NCBI GenBank assembly: GCA_028868825.1
Contig: JAGWTU010000035.1
Coordinates: forward strand, 1 to 52,602
Direction: 5' to 3'
Length of the DNA stretch: 52,602 nt
DNA from: Burkholderiales bacterium
GTDB lineage: Bacteria > Pseudomonadota > Gammaproteobacteria > Burkholderiales > Burkholderiaceae_C
The notes beneath the pieces were generated by a model. That model made no database searches. It worked only from the letters and a program-made list of their open reading frames with translations, and was not told the origin of the DNA. This document shows, in pieces, positions 1-8,336 of this stretch. Position numbers and translations under genes: made by a program. Position 1 is the stretch's first letter; every line of letters begins with the position of its first letter.

Positions 1-612
1 TCGATGCCCTGCTACCTCGAGGACAACGTCGACCGCCAGCGCGGCCAGGGCACGTTCGAGCGCAGCATCCGCATGCTGCAGCGGCTCAACGGGCTCGGCT
101 ACGGCCGCCCCGGCAGCGGCCTGGCGCTGAACCTCGTCTACAACCCGCAGGGCGCGAGCCTGCCGCCGCCGCAGGAGGCGCTCGAGCGCGACTACAAGCA
201 GCATCTCGCGGCGCAATACGGCATCGTCTTCGATCATCTCTTTACGCTGGCGAACATGCCGATCCAGCGCTTCGGCTCGATGCTCGTCTCCAAGGGCCGG
301 TTCGACGACTACATGAACTTGCTGCGCGGCGCGCACCGCGAGGCCAACCTCGACGCCGTGATGTGCCGCAGCCTGGTCAGCGTCGACTGGCAGGGCTTTC
401 TCTACGACTGCGACTTCAACCAGCAGCTCGGCCTGGCGCTGCCAACGGCCGACGGGCGTCGGCTGCACATCGCCGACGCCGGCGCGCGCGAACTGGCGCA
501 GCGCGCCATCCGCGTTGCCGACCATTGCTACGGCTGCACGGCAGGCCAGGGATCGAGCTGCGGCGGCGCGCTGGCCGAGGGCGCGGCGGCGGCCAGCCCA
601 TGCAGGTCCTGA
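1..612 (+). CDS. arsS: Arsenosugar biosynthesis radical SAM protein ArsS, C-terminal part (5' end outside window)
   Basis: The reading frame is open from the first base and ends in TGA at 610-612, so only the last 200 or so residues are present. The visible part matches the DUF3641 C-terminal domain of ArsS, the radical SAM enzyme thought to add the ribosyl/deoxyadenosyl group to dimethylarsenic during arsenosugar synthesis. Visible features are an NLVYNP segment, a TLANMPI-RFG segment, and Cys-rich patches (MCRS, YDCDFNQQLG, and a terminal HCYGC...SSCGG) that fit auxiliary iron-sulfur ligands. The SAM CxxxCxxC motif lies upstream of the window. It is followed after 34 bp by the VTT/FAD fusion and two glycosyltransferases of the TIGR04282/TIGR04283 kind, which are typical arsS neighbours. 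Family assignment is firm; the true start is unknown. Confidence 0.85.
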   Translation, partial: SMPCYLEDNVDRQRGQGTFERSIRMLQRLNGLGYGRPGSGLALNLVYNPQGASLPPPQEALERDYKQHLAAQYGIVFDHLFTLANMPIQRFGSMLVSKGRFDDYMNLLRGAHREANLDAVMCRSLVSVDWQGFLYDCDFNQQLGLALPTADGRRLHIADAGARELAQRAIRVADHCYGCTAGQGSSCGGALAEGAAAASPCRS

Positions 613-646
613 GCAACCGGCCCGTGGGCAGCGTCGAGGCCACGTG

Positions 647-2866
647 ATGCGGCGTCGCTGGGTCTGGCTGCTGCTGCTCGTCGCGCTGGCGGGCCTGTAC
701 CTCGCGTCCGGCATCGGCCACGAGCTGACGCTGGCGGCGGTGCAGCGCCACGCCGCCGATCTGCAGGCCTGGCGCGCGCAGCAGCCGCTGGCGGCGGCGG
801 CCCTCTTCTTCGCCGCCTATGTCGTGATGGCGGCACTGTCGCTGCCCGGCGCCACGGTGATGACCCTGGCGGCGGGCTCGCTCTTCGGCCTCGGCTGGGG
901 CACGCTGATCGTCTCGTTCGCGTCGTCGATCGGCGCCACGCTCGCCTTCCTCTCGGCGCGCTGGCTGCTCGGCACCTGGGTGCGTACACGCTTCGGTCCT
1001 CGCCTGGCCGCGGTCGACGCCGGCATCGCCAAGGACGGCGGCTATTACCTGTTCACGCTGCGCCTGGTGCCGGTGCTGCCGTTCTTCGTCATCAACCTGG
1101 CGGCCGGGCTGACGTCGCTGCGCACGGCGACGTTCTACGGCGTCAGCCAGCTCGGCATGCTCCCCGCCACCGTCCTGTACGTCAATGCCGGCACGCAGCT
1201 GGCGCGCATCGAAGCACCGTCGGGCATCGTCTCGCCGGCGGTGCTCGGATCGCTGGCGCTGCTCGGCCTGCTGCCGCTGGTCGCACGCAAGGCCCTGGCC
1301 GCGCTGCGCGCGCGCCGCATCTACGCGCGCTACGCCAGGCCGGCACGTTTCGACCGCAACCTCGTCGTCATCGGCGGCGGCTCGGCCGGCCTCGTGACGG
1401 CCTATATCGCCGCGGCGCTGAAGGCCCGGGTGACGCTGGTCGAGCAGCACGCGCTCGGCGGCGACTGCCTGAACACCGGCTGCGTGCCGTCGAAAGCGCT
1501 GATCCGCTCGGCGGCATTCCTCGCGCAGATCGGGCGCGCCGGCGAGCTCGGCATCGCGTCGGCGCATGCCGAATTCGATTTCGGCGCCGTGATGGAACGC
1601 GTGCAGCGCGTCGTGCGCGCCGTCGAACCGCATGATTCGGCCGCCCGCTACACCGCACTCGGCGTCGACGTGGCGCTGGGCCGCGCGCACATCGTCTCGC
1701 CCTGGGAGGTCGAGATCACGAAGACGGACGGCCGCGTCGAGCGGCTGACGACGCGCGCCATCGTCATCGCCGCCGGCGCGCGGCCCTATCTGCCGCCGAT
1801 CCCCGGACTCGACCGCGTCGAGGTGCTGACCTCGGACAACGTCTGGAACCTGCGCCAGCGGCCCGAGCGGCTCGTCGTGCTCGGCGGCGGCCCGATCGGC
1901 TGCGAGCTGACGCAGGCCTTCGCCCGCCTGGGCTCGCGCGTGACCCAGGTCGAGCAGCTGCCGCGCATCCTGGCGCGCGAGGATGCGGAGGTCTCGGACC
2001 TCGTCGCCGCGCGCTTCCGTGCCGAGGGCATCACCGTCCTCAGCGGCCACAAGGCGCTGCGCGTCGAGATCGACGGGCCGGAGAAGAGGCTCGTCGTCGA
2101 GGCCGAGGGCCGCGAGCGCGCGATCGCCTTCGACGCCATCCTCGTCGCCGTCGGCCGCGCGGCCCAGCTGCAGGGCTACGGGCTCGAGGAACTCGGCGTG
2201 ACCACCGGCCGCACCGTCGAGGTCAACGGCTATCTGCAGACGAATTTCCCGAACATCTACGCCGCCGGCGATGTCGCCGGTCCCTACCAGTTCACCCACA
2301 TGGCCGCGCACCAGGCCTGGTACGCGGCCGTCAACGCGCTGTTCGATCCGCTGCGCAAATTCAGCGTCGACTACCGCGTCGTGCCCTGGGCCACCTTCGT
2401 CGAACCCGAGGTCGCGCGGGTGGGATTGAACGAGATCGAGGCGCGCGAAAAGAACGTCCCGCACGAGGTCACGGTGTACGAGCTGGCCGATCTCGACCGC
2501 GCGATCGCCGACGGCCGCACGCCCGGTTTCGTCAAGGTGCTGACCGAGCCGGGCCGCGACCGCATCCTCGGCGTGACCATCGTCGGCGAACATGCCGGCG
2601 ACCTGATCGCCGAATACGTGCTGGCGATGACGCAGGGCATCGGCCTGAAGAAGATCCTCGCCACGATCCACATCTACCCGACCCTGGCCGAGGCGAACAA
2701 GAACGCGGCCGGGCGCTGGCGCCAGGACCATGCGCCGCGCGCGCTGCTGGCCTGGGTCGGGCGCTACCACCGCTGGCGGCGCGGCGGCGCCACCGTCGAC
2801 AAGCCGCGCGGCGCCGTCGCGGGCACCGCGCAACGCCCACCCGCAGCGAAGTCGAGCGAGCGATGA
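647..2866 (+). CDS. Membrane-anchored VTT (TVP38/TMEM64) domain fused to a pyridine nucleotide-disulfide oxidoreductase
   Basis: This 739-residue protein has two parts. Residues 1-220 hold hydrophobic segments and the VTT/SNARE-associated domain of TVP38/DedA-like membrane proteins. From about residue 235 there is a complete class I flavoprotein disulfide reductase: an FAD-binding GGGSAG (about 241), a redox-active pair in GGDCLNTGCVPSK (Cys274 and Cys279), an NAD-binding GGGPIGCE (about 410), an AAGDVAG FAD motif (about 540), and the C-terminal HxYPTLAEAN interface motif (about 675). It resembles mercuric reductase but lacks both the heavy-metal N-domain and the C-terminal cysteine pair, so a mercury role is unlikely. 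GTG at 644 is an alternative start immediately before the chosen ATG. It overlaps the next gene by ATGA. Its position in the ars operon suggests electron supply or thiol chemistry at the membrane; the substrate is unknown. Confidence 0.88.
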   Translation: MRRRWVWLLLLVALAGLYLASGIGHELTLAAVQRHAADLQAWRAQQPLAAAALFFAAYVVMAALSLPGATVMTLAAGSLFGLGWGTLIVSFASSIGATLAFLSARWLLGTWVRTRFGPRLAAVDAGIAKDGGYYLFTLRLVPVLPFFVINLAAGLTSLRTATFYGVSQLGMLPATVLYVNAGTQLARIEAPSGIVSPAVLGSLALLGLLPLVARKALAALRARRIYARYARPARFDRNLVVIGGGSAGLVTAYIAAALKARVTLVEQHALGGDCLNTGCVPSKALIRSAAFLAQIGRAGELGIASAHAEFDFGAVMERVQRVVRAVEPHDSAARYTALGVDVALGRAHIVSPWEVEITKTDGRVERLTTRAIVIAAGARPYLPPIPGLDRVEVLTSDNVWNLRQRPERLVVLGGGPIGCELTQAFARLGSRVTQVEQLPRILAREDAEVSDLVAARFRAEGITVLSGHKALRVEIDGPEKRLVVEAEGRERAIAFDAILVAVGRAAQLQGYGLEELGVTTGRTVEVNGYLQTNFPNIYAAGDVAGPYQFTHMAAHQAWYAAVNALFDPLRKFSVDYRVVPWATFVEPEVARVGLNEIEAREKNVPHEVTVYELADLDRAIADGRTPGFVKVLTEPGRDRILGVTIVGEHAGDLIAEYVLAMTQGIGLKKILATIHIYPTLAEANKNAAGRWRQDHAPRALLAWVGRYHRWRRGGATVDKPRGAVAGTAQRPPAAKSSER

Positions 2867-3552
2867 AGCCGGCCCTGTGCATCGTGATCCCGGTGCTCGA
2901 CGAAGCCGCGACGATCGTCGCCGCGCTGCTATCGCTGCAGGACTTGCGCCGACGCGGCGCCTGCGTCGTCGTCGTCGACGGCGGCAGCGCCGACGACACG
3001 CTGGCGCTCGCGCGGCCGCTTGCCGACCGCGTGCTGACGGCGCCGCGCGGCCGCGCCAGCCAGATGAACGCTGGCGCGGCGGCCTGCGCTGCCGAGGCGC
3101 TGCTCTTCCTGCACGCCGACACGCGCCTGCCCGACGGCGCCGACCGGCTCGTGCTGCGCGCGCTGCAAGGCGCGCAGGCCTGGGGCCGCTTCGACGTGCG
3201 CATCGACAGCCCGCGGCCCCTGCTCGGCGTCGTCGCGACGCTGATGAATGCACGCTCGCGCTGGACCGGCGTCGTCACCGGCGACCAGGCGCTGTTCGTG
3301 CGCACCGCGTTGTTCGCGCAGGTCGGCGGCTTTCCCGACCTGCCGCTGATGGAGGACCTGGCGATTTCGCGCCGACTCGCCCGCCATGGGCGCCCGGCCT
3401 GCCTGCGCGAGCGCGTCACGACCTCGGCGCGGCGCTGGGAGCGGCATGGCGTGTGGCGCACGATCGGGCTGATGTGGCGGCTGCGCGCGGCCTACCGGCT
3501 CGGTGCCGACCCGCGCGAGCTGGCGATTCGTTATGGCTACCGGCCGCGTTGA
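2863..3552 (+). CDS. Family 2 glycosyltransferase, arsenosugar-associated (TIGR04283-like)
   Basis: The product has 229 residues with a GT-A fold. The N-terminus reads IVIPVLDEAATI, followed by VVVDGGSADDT, which is the nucleotide-sugar binding region. HADTRLP is a DxD-like metal site near residue 87, and MEDLAISRRL is the usual catalytic-base region of GT2 enzymes. Overall length and the RASQMNAGA segment fit the TIGR04283 family, which co-occurs with ArsS and TIGR04282 proteins. The start ATG overlaps the stop of the upstream flavoprotein (ATGA), so translation is probably coupled. The likely role is sugar transfer in formation of arsenosugars or arsenosugar lipids, inferred from context only. 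No signal peptide is seen. Confidence 0.87.
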   Translation: MKPALCIVIPVLDEAATIVAALLSLQDLRRRGACVVVVDGGSADDTLALARPLADRVLTAPRGRASQMNAGAAACAAEALLFLHADTRLPDGADRLVLRALQGAQAWGRFDVRIDSPRPLLGVVATLMNARSRWTGVVTGDQALFVRTALFAQVGGFPDLPLMEDLAISRRLARHGRPACLRERVTTSARRWERHGVWRTIGLMWRLRAAYRLGADPRELAIRYGYRPR

Positions 3553-4249
3553 CGTGATCGACGATGCCGACGACGCGGGCGAGCTGCGCCGGGTGCCCGT
3601 CGCGGTGCTCGCCAAGGCGCCGACGCCGGGGCTGGCGAAGACGCGTTTGATCCCGGCACTCGGCGCGGCCGGTGCGGCGCGGTTGCAGCGGCGGCTGACG
3701 CGCGACGCGCTGCGCAAGGCGCTGGACGCGAAGCTCGGCGCGGTGACGCTGTGGTGCGCGCCGGATGCCCGCCACCGCTGCTTCAGGGCGCTGCAAGCGG
3801 CGACCGGCGTCGCCTGCCTGGACCAGCCCGCGGGCGACCTCGGCGCGCGCATGCACGCGGCTTTCGAGCGCGGTGGCACGCAATCCCCGATGCTGCTGAT
3901 CGGCACCGACTGCCCGCCGCTGACGCCGCGCCATCTGCGCCAGGCCGCGGCGGCGCTGCTGGCCGGCGACGACGCCGTCTTCATCCCCGCCGAGGACGGC
4001 GGCTATGTGCTCGTCGGTCTCCGCCGGCCGCAGCCCGCGCTGTTCGTCGACATGCCCTGGAGCACGCCAGCGGTGATGGCCGAGACGCGCCGGCGCGCGC
4101 TCGCCGCGGGACTGCGCTGGCGCGAACTCGAGACGCTGTGGGACCTCGACCTCCCCGCCGATCTCGAGCGCTGGCATGCCTGGAGCCGCTCGGCAGCGAT
4201 GCCGACCGCCGTATCCCAGGCCGCCGGCACGGCAGGGGACGCGCCGTGA
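3533..4249 (+). CDS. DUF2064 / TIGR04282-family glycosyltransferase, arsenosugar-associated
   Basis: The product has 238 residues and belongs to the CofC/MobA-like nucleotidyl or glycosyl transferase superfamily. PVAVLAKAPTPGLAKTRL near the N-terminus is the diagnostic loop, and LLIGTDCPPLTP holds the acidic nucleotide site, followed by FIPAEDGGYVLVGL. The ATG at 3533 lies 20 bp inside the preceding glycosyltransferase gene in another frame; an upstream ATG at 3503 would increase the overlap and is less likely. Its stop overlaps the GTG start of the next gene (GTGA). Pairing with the TIGR04283 enzyme is characteristic of arsenosugar clusters. Its exact donor and acceptor are not known from sequence. 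Confidence 0.86.
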   Translation: MATGRVDVIDDADDAGELRRVPVAVLAKAPTPGLAKTRLIPALGAAGAARLQRRLTRDALRKALDAKLGAVTLWCAPDARHRCFRALQAATGVACLDQPAGDLGARMHAAFERGGTQSPMLLIGTDCPPLTPRHLRQAAAALLAGDDAVFIPAEDGGYVLVGLRRPQPALFVDMPWSTPAVMAETRRRALAAGLRWRELETLWDLDLPADLERWHAWSRSAAMPTAVSQAAGTAGDAP

Positions 4250-5364
4250 AGCGCCTGCTGCTGCTCGGCGGCGGCCACGCCCATGTCCAGGTGCTGGCCG
4301 ATCTCGCGCGCCAGCCGCTGCCGGGCTGGGAGGTCCATCTCGTCTCGCCGTACCGGCGCCAGATCTACTCCGGCATGCTGCCGGGCTGGATCGCCGGCGA
4401 CTACCGCATCGAGGACTGCGCGATCGCCATCGACCGGCTCGCGGCGAGCGCGGCTGTGCGCTTCCACGAGACCGCAGGCGCGGGCGTCGACCCCGGCGCC
4501 GCCATCGTCCGCTGCGTCGACGGCAGCACGCTGGGCTACGACGCGCTGTCGATCGACACCGGCCCGACACCGGCGCTCGACGATCTGCCCGGCGCCGCCG
4601 AACAGGCGCTGCCGGTGCGGCCGATCGAGACCTTCATCGCCGCCTGGCCGGCGCTCGTCGAACGCATCCGCGCCGCCAACCGGCGTTTCGACCTGCTCGT
4701 CCTCGGCGCCGGCGCGGCCGGTGTCGAACTCGCCTTCGCGATCCGGCACCGCGCCGGTGTCGAAGGCTGGTCGCAGCTGGCCGTCACGCTTGCCGGCGCC
4801 GATGAAAGGCCGATGGCCGGCGCGCCCGATGCCGCCCGCCGCCGCGCCTGGCGCCTGCTGACCGAACGCGGCATCGCCTGGCGCGGCGGCTGCCGTGCGA
4901 CGCGCATCGACGCCGATCGCGTGCATGTCGCCGGCGCCGAGTCCTTGCCCTTCGACGCCTGCATCGTCGCCACCGGCGCCGCCGCGCCGCGCTGGCCGGC
5001 CGCAGCGGGATTGGCGACCGACGAGCGCGGTTGCATCCGCGTTGCGGCCACGCTGCAAAGCGTCTCGAATCCGAACGTGTTCGCCGCCGGCGATGTCGCC
5101 GCCTATGCCGATCCGCGCCCCAAGTCCGGCGTCTACGCCGTGCGTGCGGGGCCGGTGCTGGCCGCCAACCTGCGCGCGTTCTGCCTCGGGCAGGCAGCGC
5201 TGCAGCGCTGGACACCGCAGACCGAGGCGCTCTACCTCATCAACACCGGCGACCGGCACGCGATCGCGATGCGGGGCCGCTGGTCCTGCAGCGGCCACTG
5301 GGTCTGGCGCTGGAAGGACCGCATCGATCGCCGCTTCATGCGCCGATTCGGCACGCCCGCCTGA
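4246..5364 (+). CDS. FAD-dependent pyridine nucleotide oxidoreductase, TIGR03169 type (SelD N-terminal-like)
   Basis: The product has 372 residues. The N-terminal FAD motif is LLLGGGHAHVQVL, the form found in the oxidoreductase domain fused to selenide water dikinase in some organisms. A second Rossmann motif, LVLGAGAAGVELAF, lies near residue 155, and the FAD-binding AAGDVA is near residue 282. YSGMLPGWIAG near the N-terminus is another family signature. No CxxxxC disulfide is present, so it is more like an NDH-2 or sulfide:quinone oxidoreductase-like enzyme than a disulfide reductase. It starts with GTG overlapping the upstream stop and is the last gene of the arsenosugar-type operon. A C-terminal Trp/Arg-rich segment (HWVWRWKDRIDRR) may contact membrane. 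Substrate not known. Confidence 0.83.
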   Translation: MKRLLLLGGGHAHVQVLADLARQPLPGWEVHLVSPYRRQIYSGMLPGWIAGDYRIEDCAIAIDRLAASAAVRFHETAGAGVDPGAAIVRCVDGSTLGYDALSIDTGPTPALDDLPGAAEQALPVRPIETFIAAWPALVERIRAANRRFDLLVLGAGAAGVELAFAIRHRAGVEGWSQLAVTLAGADERPMAGAPDAARRRAWRLLTERGIAWRGGCRATRIDADRVHVAGAESLPFDACIVATGAAAPRWPAAAGLATDERGCIRVAATLQSVSNPNVFAAGDVAAYADPRPKSGVYAVRAGPVLAANLRAFCLGQAALQRWTPQTEALYLINTGDRHAIAMRGRWSCSGHWVWRWKDRIDRRFMRRFGTPA

Positions 5365-5411
5365 GCTCGAGGCTTGCGCTCGGCGCCAGGCCCGGGAAGC
5401 CGCGGCGCACA

Positions 5412-6686
5412 ATGCAGCGCATGGCCACGCGCGCGCCGATCCGCACATCCGACCTGCCCGCGGTGGCGCGCCTGGCGACCGACGCCACCGCCGGCCTCAC
5501 CGATCTCGTCGAGGCGATGCACGAGCGCATCGCACGGCTGCCGGGCCTGCCGCGCCCGGCGATCGACGGGCGCACGAGCGGACTCACCGGTCTGGTCTAC
5601 AAGACCATCCGCGGCGTCACGCGCGTCGTCGGCGGCAGCATCGAGGCGCTGCTCGGGCTGCTGACGCCCGCCCTCGGATCCGACGCAGCACCGGCGGCCG
5701 AGCGCGAGGCCCTCGTCGCCGCGCTCAACGGCGTGCTCGGCGACTACCTGGCCGCGACGGCCAACCCGCTGGCCACACCGATGACCCTGCGCCGCGACGG
5801 CCGCGCCTTGCCGCTGGAACGCGCCGCGCTGGCAGCGGTGCTGCCCGACATCAGCGGCAGCGCGCTCTTGCTGATCCACGGCCTGTGCATGAACGACCTG
5901 CAATGGACGCGCGACGGCCACAACCAGGGCCTCGCGCTCGCCAGCGCGCTCGGCCTGACGCCGCTTTTCCTGCATTACAACAGCGGGCTGCATGTGTCGA
6001 TCAACGGCCATGCGCTGGCGCAGCGGCTCGAGCAGCTGAGCCTGCAATGGCCCGTGCCGCTGACGCGCATCGCCGTCGTCGGCCACAGCATGGGCGGGCT
6101 GCTGGCGCGCAGCGCCTTGCACAGCGCGCGGCAGGCCGGCCACCGCTGGCCGTCGCTGCTCACGGACCTGGTGTTCCTGGGCACGCCGCATCACGGCGCA
6201 CCGCTCGAGCGCGCCGGCCACTGGATCGACATCGTCCTCGGCGCCACGCCCTATGCGGCGCCGTTCGCCCGCCTGGGCAAGGTCCGCAGTGCCGGCATCA
6301 CCGACCTGCGTCACGGCAATCTGCTCGACGAGGACTGGGTCGGCCGCGACCGCTACGCGCGTGGCGTCGACCGGCGCCAGCCGGTGCCGCTGCCGAGCGA
6401 CGTGCGCTGTTTCGCGGTCGCCGCCAGCCTCGCGACGCAGGCCGGCGCGCTGCGCGGCGAGCTGCTCGGCGACGGGCTCGTGCCCGTCGACAGCGCGCTC
6501 GGTCGCCATCGCGATCCGGCGCGCTGCCTGGATTTCGCCGCGCAGCGGCAGTGGATCGGCTACGGCATGAACCACATGGATCTGCTCGGACATCCCGAGG
6601 TCCATGCCCGACTCATGCGTGCGCTGACCGAGGGCACCCTGGCCGCCGATGACGGCCGGCCAAGCGCGGCGCCGCCGCTCGCGTAG
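5412..6686 (+). CDS. Alpha/beta hydrolase, PGAP1/lipase-like esterase
   Basis: The product has 424 residues with an alpha/beta-hydrolase core. LLLIHGLCMND is the oxyanion region, and the nucleophile elbow GHSMGGLLARS has its Ser near residue 224. GDGLVPVDSAL (Asp near 356) and the C-terminal NHMDLLGHPEVH (His near 384) complete a plausible triad. The first 140 residues are a helical N-terminal extension. A VFLGTPHHGAPLERAGHWID segment is typical of PGAP1-like and triacylglycerol lipase-like proteins. No signal peptide is seen. It begins 48 bp after the FAD oxidoreductase and ends 2 bp before the protease gene. The natural ester is unknown. Confidence 0.82.
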   Translation: MQRMATRAPIRTSDLPAVARLATDATAGLTDLVEAMHERIARLPGLPRPAIDGRTSGLTGLVYKTIRGVTRVVGGSIEALLGLLTPALGSDAAPAAEREALVAALNGVLGDYLAATANPLATPMTLRRDGRALPLERAALAAVLPDISGSALLLIHGLCMNDLQWTRDGHNQGLALASALGLTPLFLHYNSGLHVSINGHALAQRLEQLSLQWPVPLTRIAVVGHSMGGLLARSALHSARQAGHRWPSLLTDLVFLGTPHHGAPLERAGHWIDIVLGATPYAAPFARLGKVRSAGITDLRHGNLLDEDWVGRDRYARGVDRRQPVPLPSDVRCFAVAASLATQAGALRGELLGDGLVPVDSALGRHRDPARCLDFAAQRQWIGYGMNHMDLLGHPEVHARLMRALTEGTLAADDGRPSAAPPLA

Positions 6687-6688
6687 CG

Positions 6689-7510
6689 GTGTTATGGTGC
6701 TCCATCACCAGCCATCCACCCGAGGTTCCTGCCATCGCCCAGCTCAGCCCCGGGTCCACGTCGCCCGTTGCGCCCGCCATCGATACGCTGCTGCTCGCGG
6801 TCGCGCGGATCTCGACCTTCGATCTCGAGCGGCCGCTGACGCACGCCACCGGCTTCTTCTTCGAGCGCGACGAACGCCTGTTCCTCGTCACCAGCCGGCA
6901 TGTGCTCATCGATCGCCCGAGCAACCACAACCCGAACCGCATCGAGATCGAGGTGCATACCGACGCCGCCGACCTCGGCCGCTCGGTGACGATCTCGCTG
7001 CTGCTGTACCGCGACGGGCGCAGCCTGTGGCGGCAGGGCCTGGACGAAGGCGGCGAGATTGACGTCGCGATGATCGAGCTCGAGCCCGGGACGGTGCCCG
7101 CCACGGCCCGGCTCCATGCCTTCACGCCGGCGCATCTGCTCGGCTCGTCGGGCCATGTCGAGGTCGGCAGTTCGCTGCTCGTCATCGGCTTCCCGCTCGG
7201 TTTCCACGACACGCTGCACCACCTGCCGGTGGCGCGCCAGGCGATGCTCGCCTCGGCCTACGGCATGCGCTTCCAGGGCCAGGGCTACTTCCTCACCGAC
7301 GCGCGCACGCACCGCGGCACCAGCGGCGCGCCGGTCGTCCTGCGCGAGCGCCATGGCCGGGCCGCGCGTGCGGCGCTGCCGTGGAAACTGCTGGGCGTGC
7401 ATTCGGCGCGCCTGGACATGAGCGGGCGCGACAAGGTGCTGGATGAATCGCTGGGCCTGAATTGCGCCTGGTACGCCGACATCCTGATGACGTTGAGCGA
7501 AAGAAGGTAG
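6689..7510 (+). CDS. Trypsin-like serine protease domain protein, no signal peptide
   Basis: The product has 273 residues from a GTG at 6689; the first 30 or so are poorly conserved in character and the real start could be slightly downstream. The trypsin-fold triad is visible: His71 in TSRHVLI, Asp125 in GEIDVAMIEL and Ser212 in RGTSGAPV. Segments such as GTGFFFERD and LLVIGFPLGFHDT fit the HtrA/trypsin_2 fold, but there is no PDZ domain and no export signal. It therefore probably acts in the cytoplasm or is a stand-alone stress or defence-type peptidase. It lies 2 bp after the hydrolase, so the two may be co-transcribed. Substrate unknown. Confidence 0.8.
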   Translation: MLWCSITSHPPEVPAIAQLSPGSTSPVAPAIDTLLLAVARISTFDLERPLTHATGFFFERDERLFLVTSRHVLIDRPSNHNPNRIEIEVHTDAADLGRSVTISLLLYRDGRSLWRQGLDEGGEIDVAMIELEPGTVPATARLHAFTPAHLLGSSGHVEVGSSLLVIGFPLGFHDTLHHLPVARQAMLASAYGMRFQGQGYFLTDARTHRGTSGAPVVLRERHGRAARAALPWKLLGVHSARLDMSGRDKVLDESLGLNCAWYADILMTLSERR

Positions 7511-7544
7511 CCCGCGCGCCGCCGCGTCCGGGCCGCGCTTCACT

Positions 7545-7955
7545 TCACTTCAGCTTCGTCCGCGCCAGCCGCTTCGCGTTGGAGACGGCCTTCTTGTGCA
7601 CGGGTCCCAGTCCCTTGTCCGCGATGCGGTGCGCGGCGTCCTGCAGCTGCGACGCATGCAGCCCCATGGCCTTCGTCGACCAGGGCGCGAGCAGGTTCGA
7701 CGGCGCCAGCCAGGACAGGGCCATAGCCTGCTGCGAGCGCGCCATTTCGCCCCACATCCCGGTCCACGAGCTCACGAAGGCCTGCTGCTTCTCGAGCACC
7801 ATGTCGCTCATCTCCTTGCGGTCCCGCGCGCTGGGGACGGGCCCCGCCAGCGCCATGCGGGTCAGGCGATGCGCGACGACCTGCGGCGCGGCGATGGCCA
7901 ATTCGCCCAGCTTCCTGGCCGTGGCGGCCTGGCGACCGGTGTTTCTCTTGTGCAT
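7545..7955 (-). CDS. Phasin-like polyhydroxyalkanoate granule-associated protein (putative)
   Basis: The product has 136 residues, is basic at both ends and has an amphipathic helical middle. A KQQAFVSSWTGMWGEMARSQ segment followed by ALSWLAPSN resembles small phasin-like proteins that coat PHA granules. The C-terminus (KKAVSNAKRLARTKLK) is Lys/Arg-rich, like the DNA- or granule-binding tails seen on such proteins. It stands alone on the minus strand, converging with the protease gene and followed upstream by a GIY-YIG gene on the same strand. The assignment rests on composition and segment similarity, not on a decisive motif. Confidence 0.55.
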   Translation of the reverse strand: MHKRNTGRQAATARKLGELAIAAPQVVAHRLTRMALAGPVPSARDRKEMSDMVLEKQQAFVSSWTGMWGEMARSQQAMALSWLAPSNLLAPWSTKAMGLHASQLQDAAHRIADKGLGPVHKKAVSNAKRLARTKLK

Positions 7956-8003
7956 GGCGGGTCTCGCTGGGGTTCGCGCAGGCGGTGCGCGGCGATCGCG
8001 AGC

Positions 8004-8336
8004 TTACGCCTGCCAGACGCCGTAGCCCGCCTCGCGCAGGCCGATGGCGAGTTCGACCTCCATCTCGCGCGCCGCCTCGTAGGGCATCGGGTTGTAGACC
8101 TCGTAGAGCTGCGGCAGCAGGCGCAGGCCGTACTCGAACACATAGCGGTTGGCCTGGATGCCGGCCTTGTGGCGGTCGAAGCGCAGATCGGGGTCGAGAC
8201 CGGTCATGCCGACATAGACCAGCGGCTTGTCGAGTTGGTGGTCGGGGTTCGCCCTGCGGAACGCCGGCTCGTTCCAGACCCGGTCCGACAGCTCCACCAC
8301 GTAGACATGGTGGTGGTGCCTGCGCGGGCGGCTCAC
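8004..8336 (-). CDS. Small GIY-YIG-domain protein
   Basis: The product has 110 residues. VYVVEL and LVYVGMTGLDPDLRFDRHKAG are the two strands and following helix of the GIY-YIG nuclease fold, with the motif tyrosines in VYVV and VYVG and the usual Arg and His downstream. The two strands are separated by about 25 residues, longer than usual. Start is GTG at 8336, which overlaps the transporter's TGA (GTGA), so translation is probably coupled. Residues 7-10 are a run of four His that could bind metal. Whether it cuts DNA is unclear; a catalytic Glu may be the one in EAAREMEVEL. Confidence 0.72.
   Translation of the reverse strand: MSRPRRHHHHVYVVELSDRVWNEPAFRRANPDHQLDKPLVYVGMTGLDPDLRFDRHKAGIQANRYVFEYGLRLLPQLYEVYNPMPYEAAREMEVELAIGLREAGYGVWQA

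Noticed and set aside
647..2866. Mercuric reductase (MerA)
   Set aside because: The redox pair is shared by the whole disulfide reductase family. The MerA-specific C-terminal cysteines and the N-terminal metal domain are absent, and there is no mer gene nearby.
416..3253. A very long open frame on the minus strand opposite the arsenosugar genes
   Set aside because: It is a mirror of the codon bias in high-GC genes. Its translation is Arg/Ala-rich with no domain, and the plus-strand genes are clearly real.
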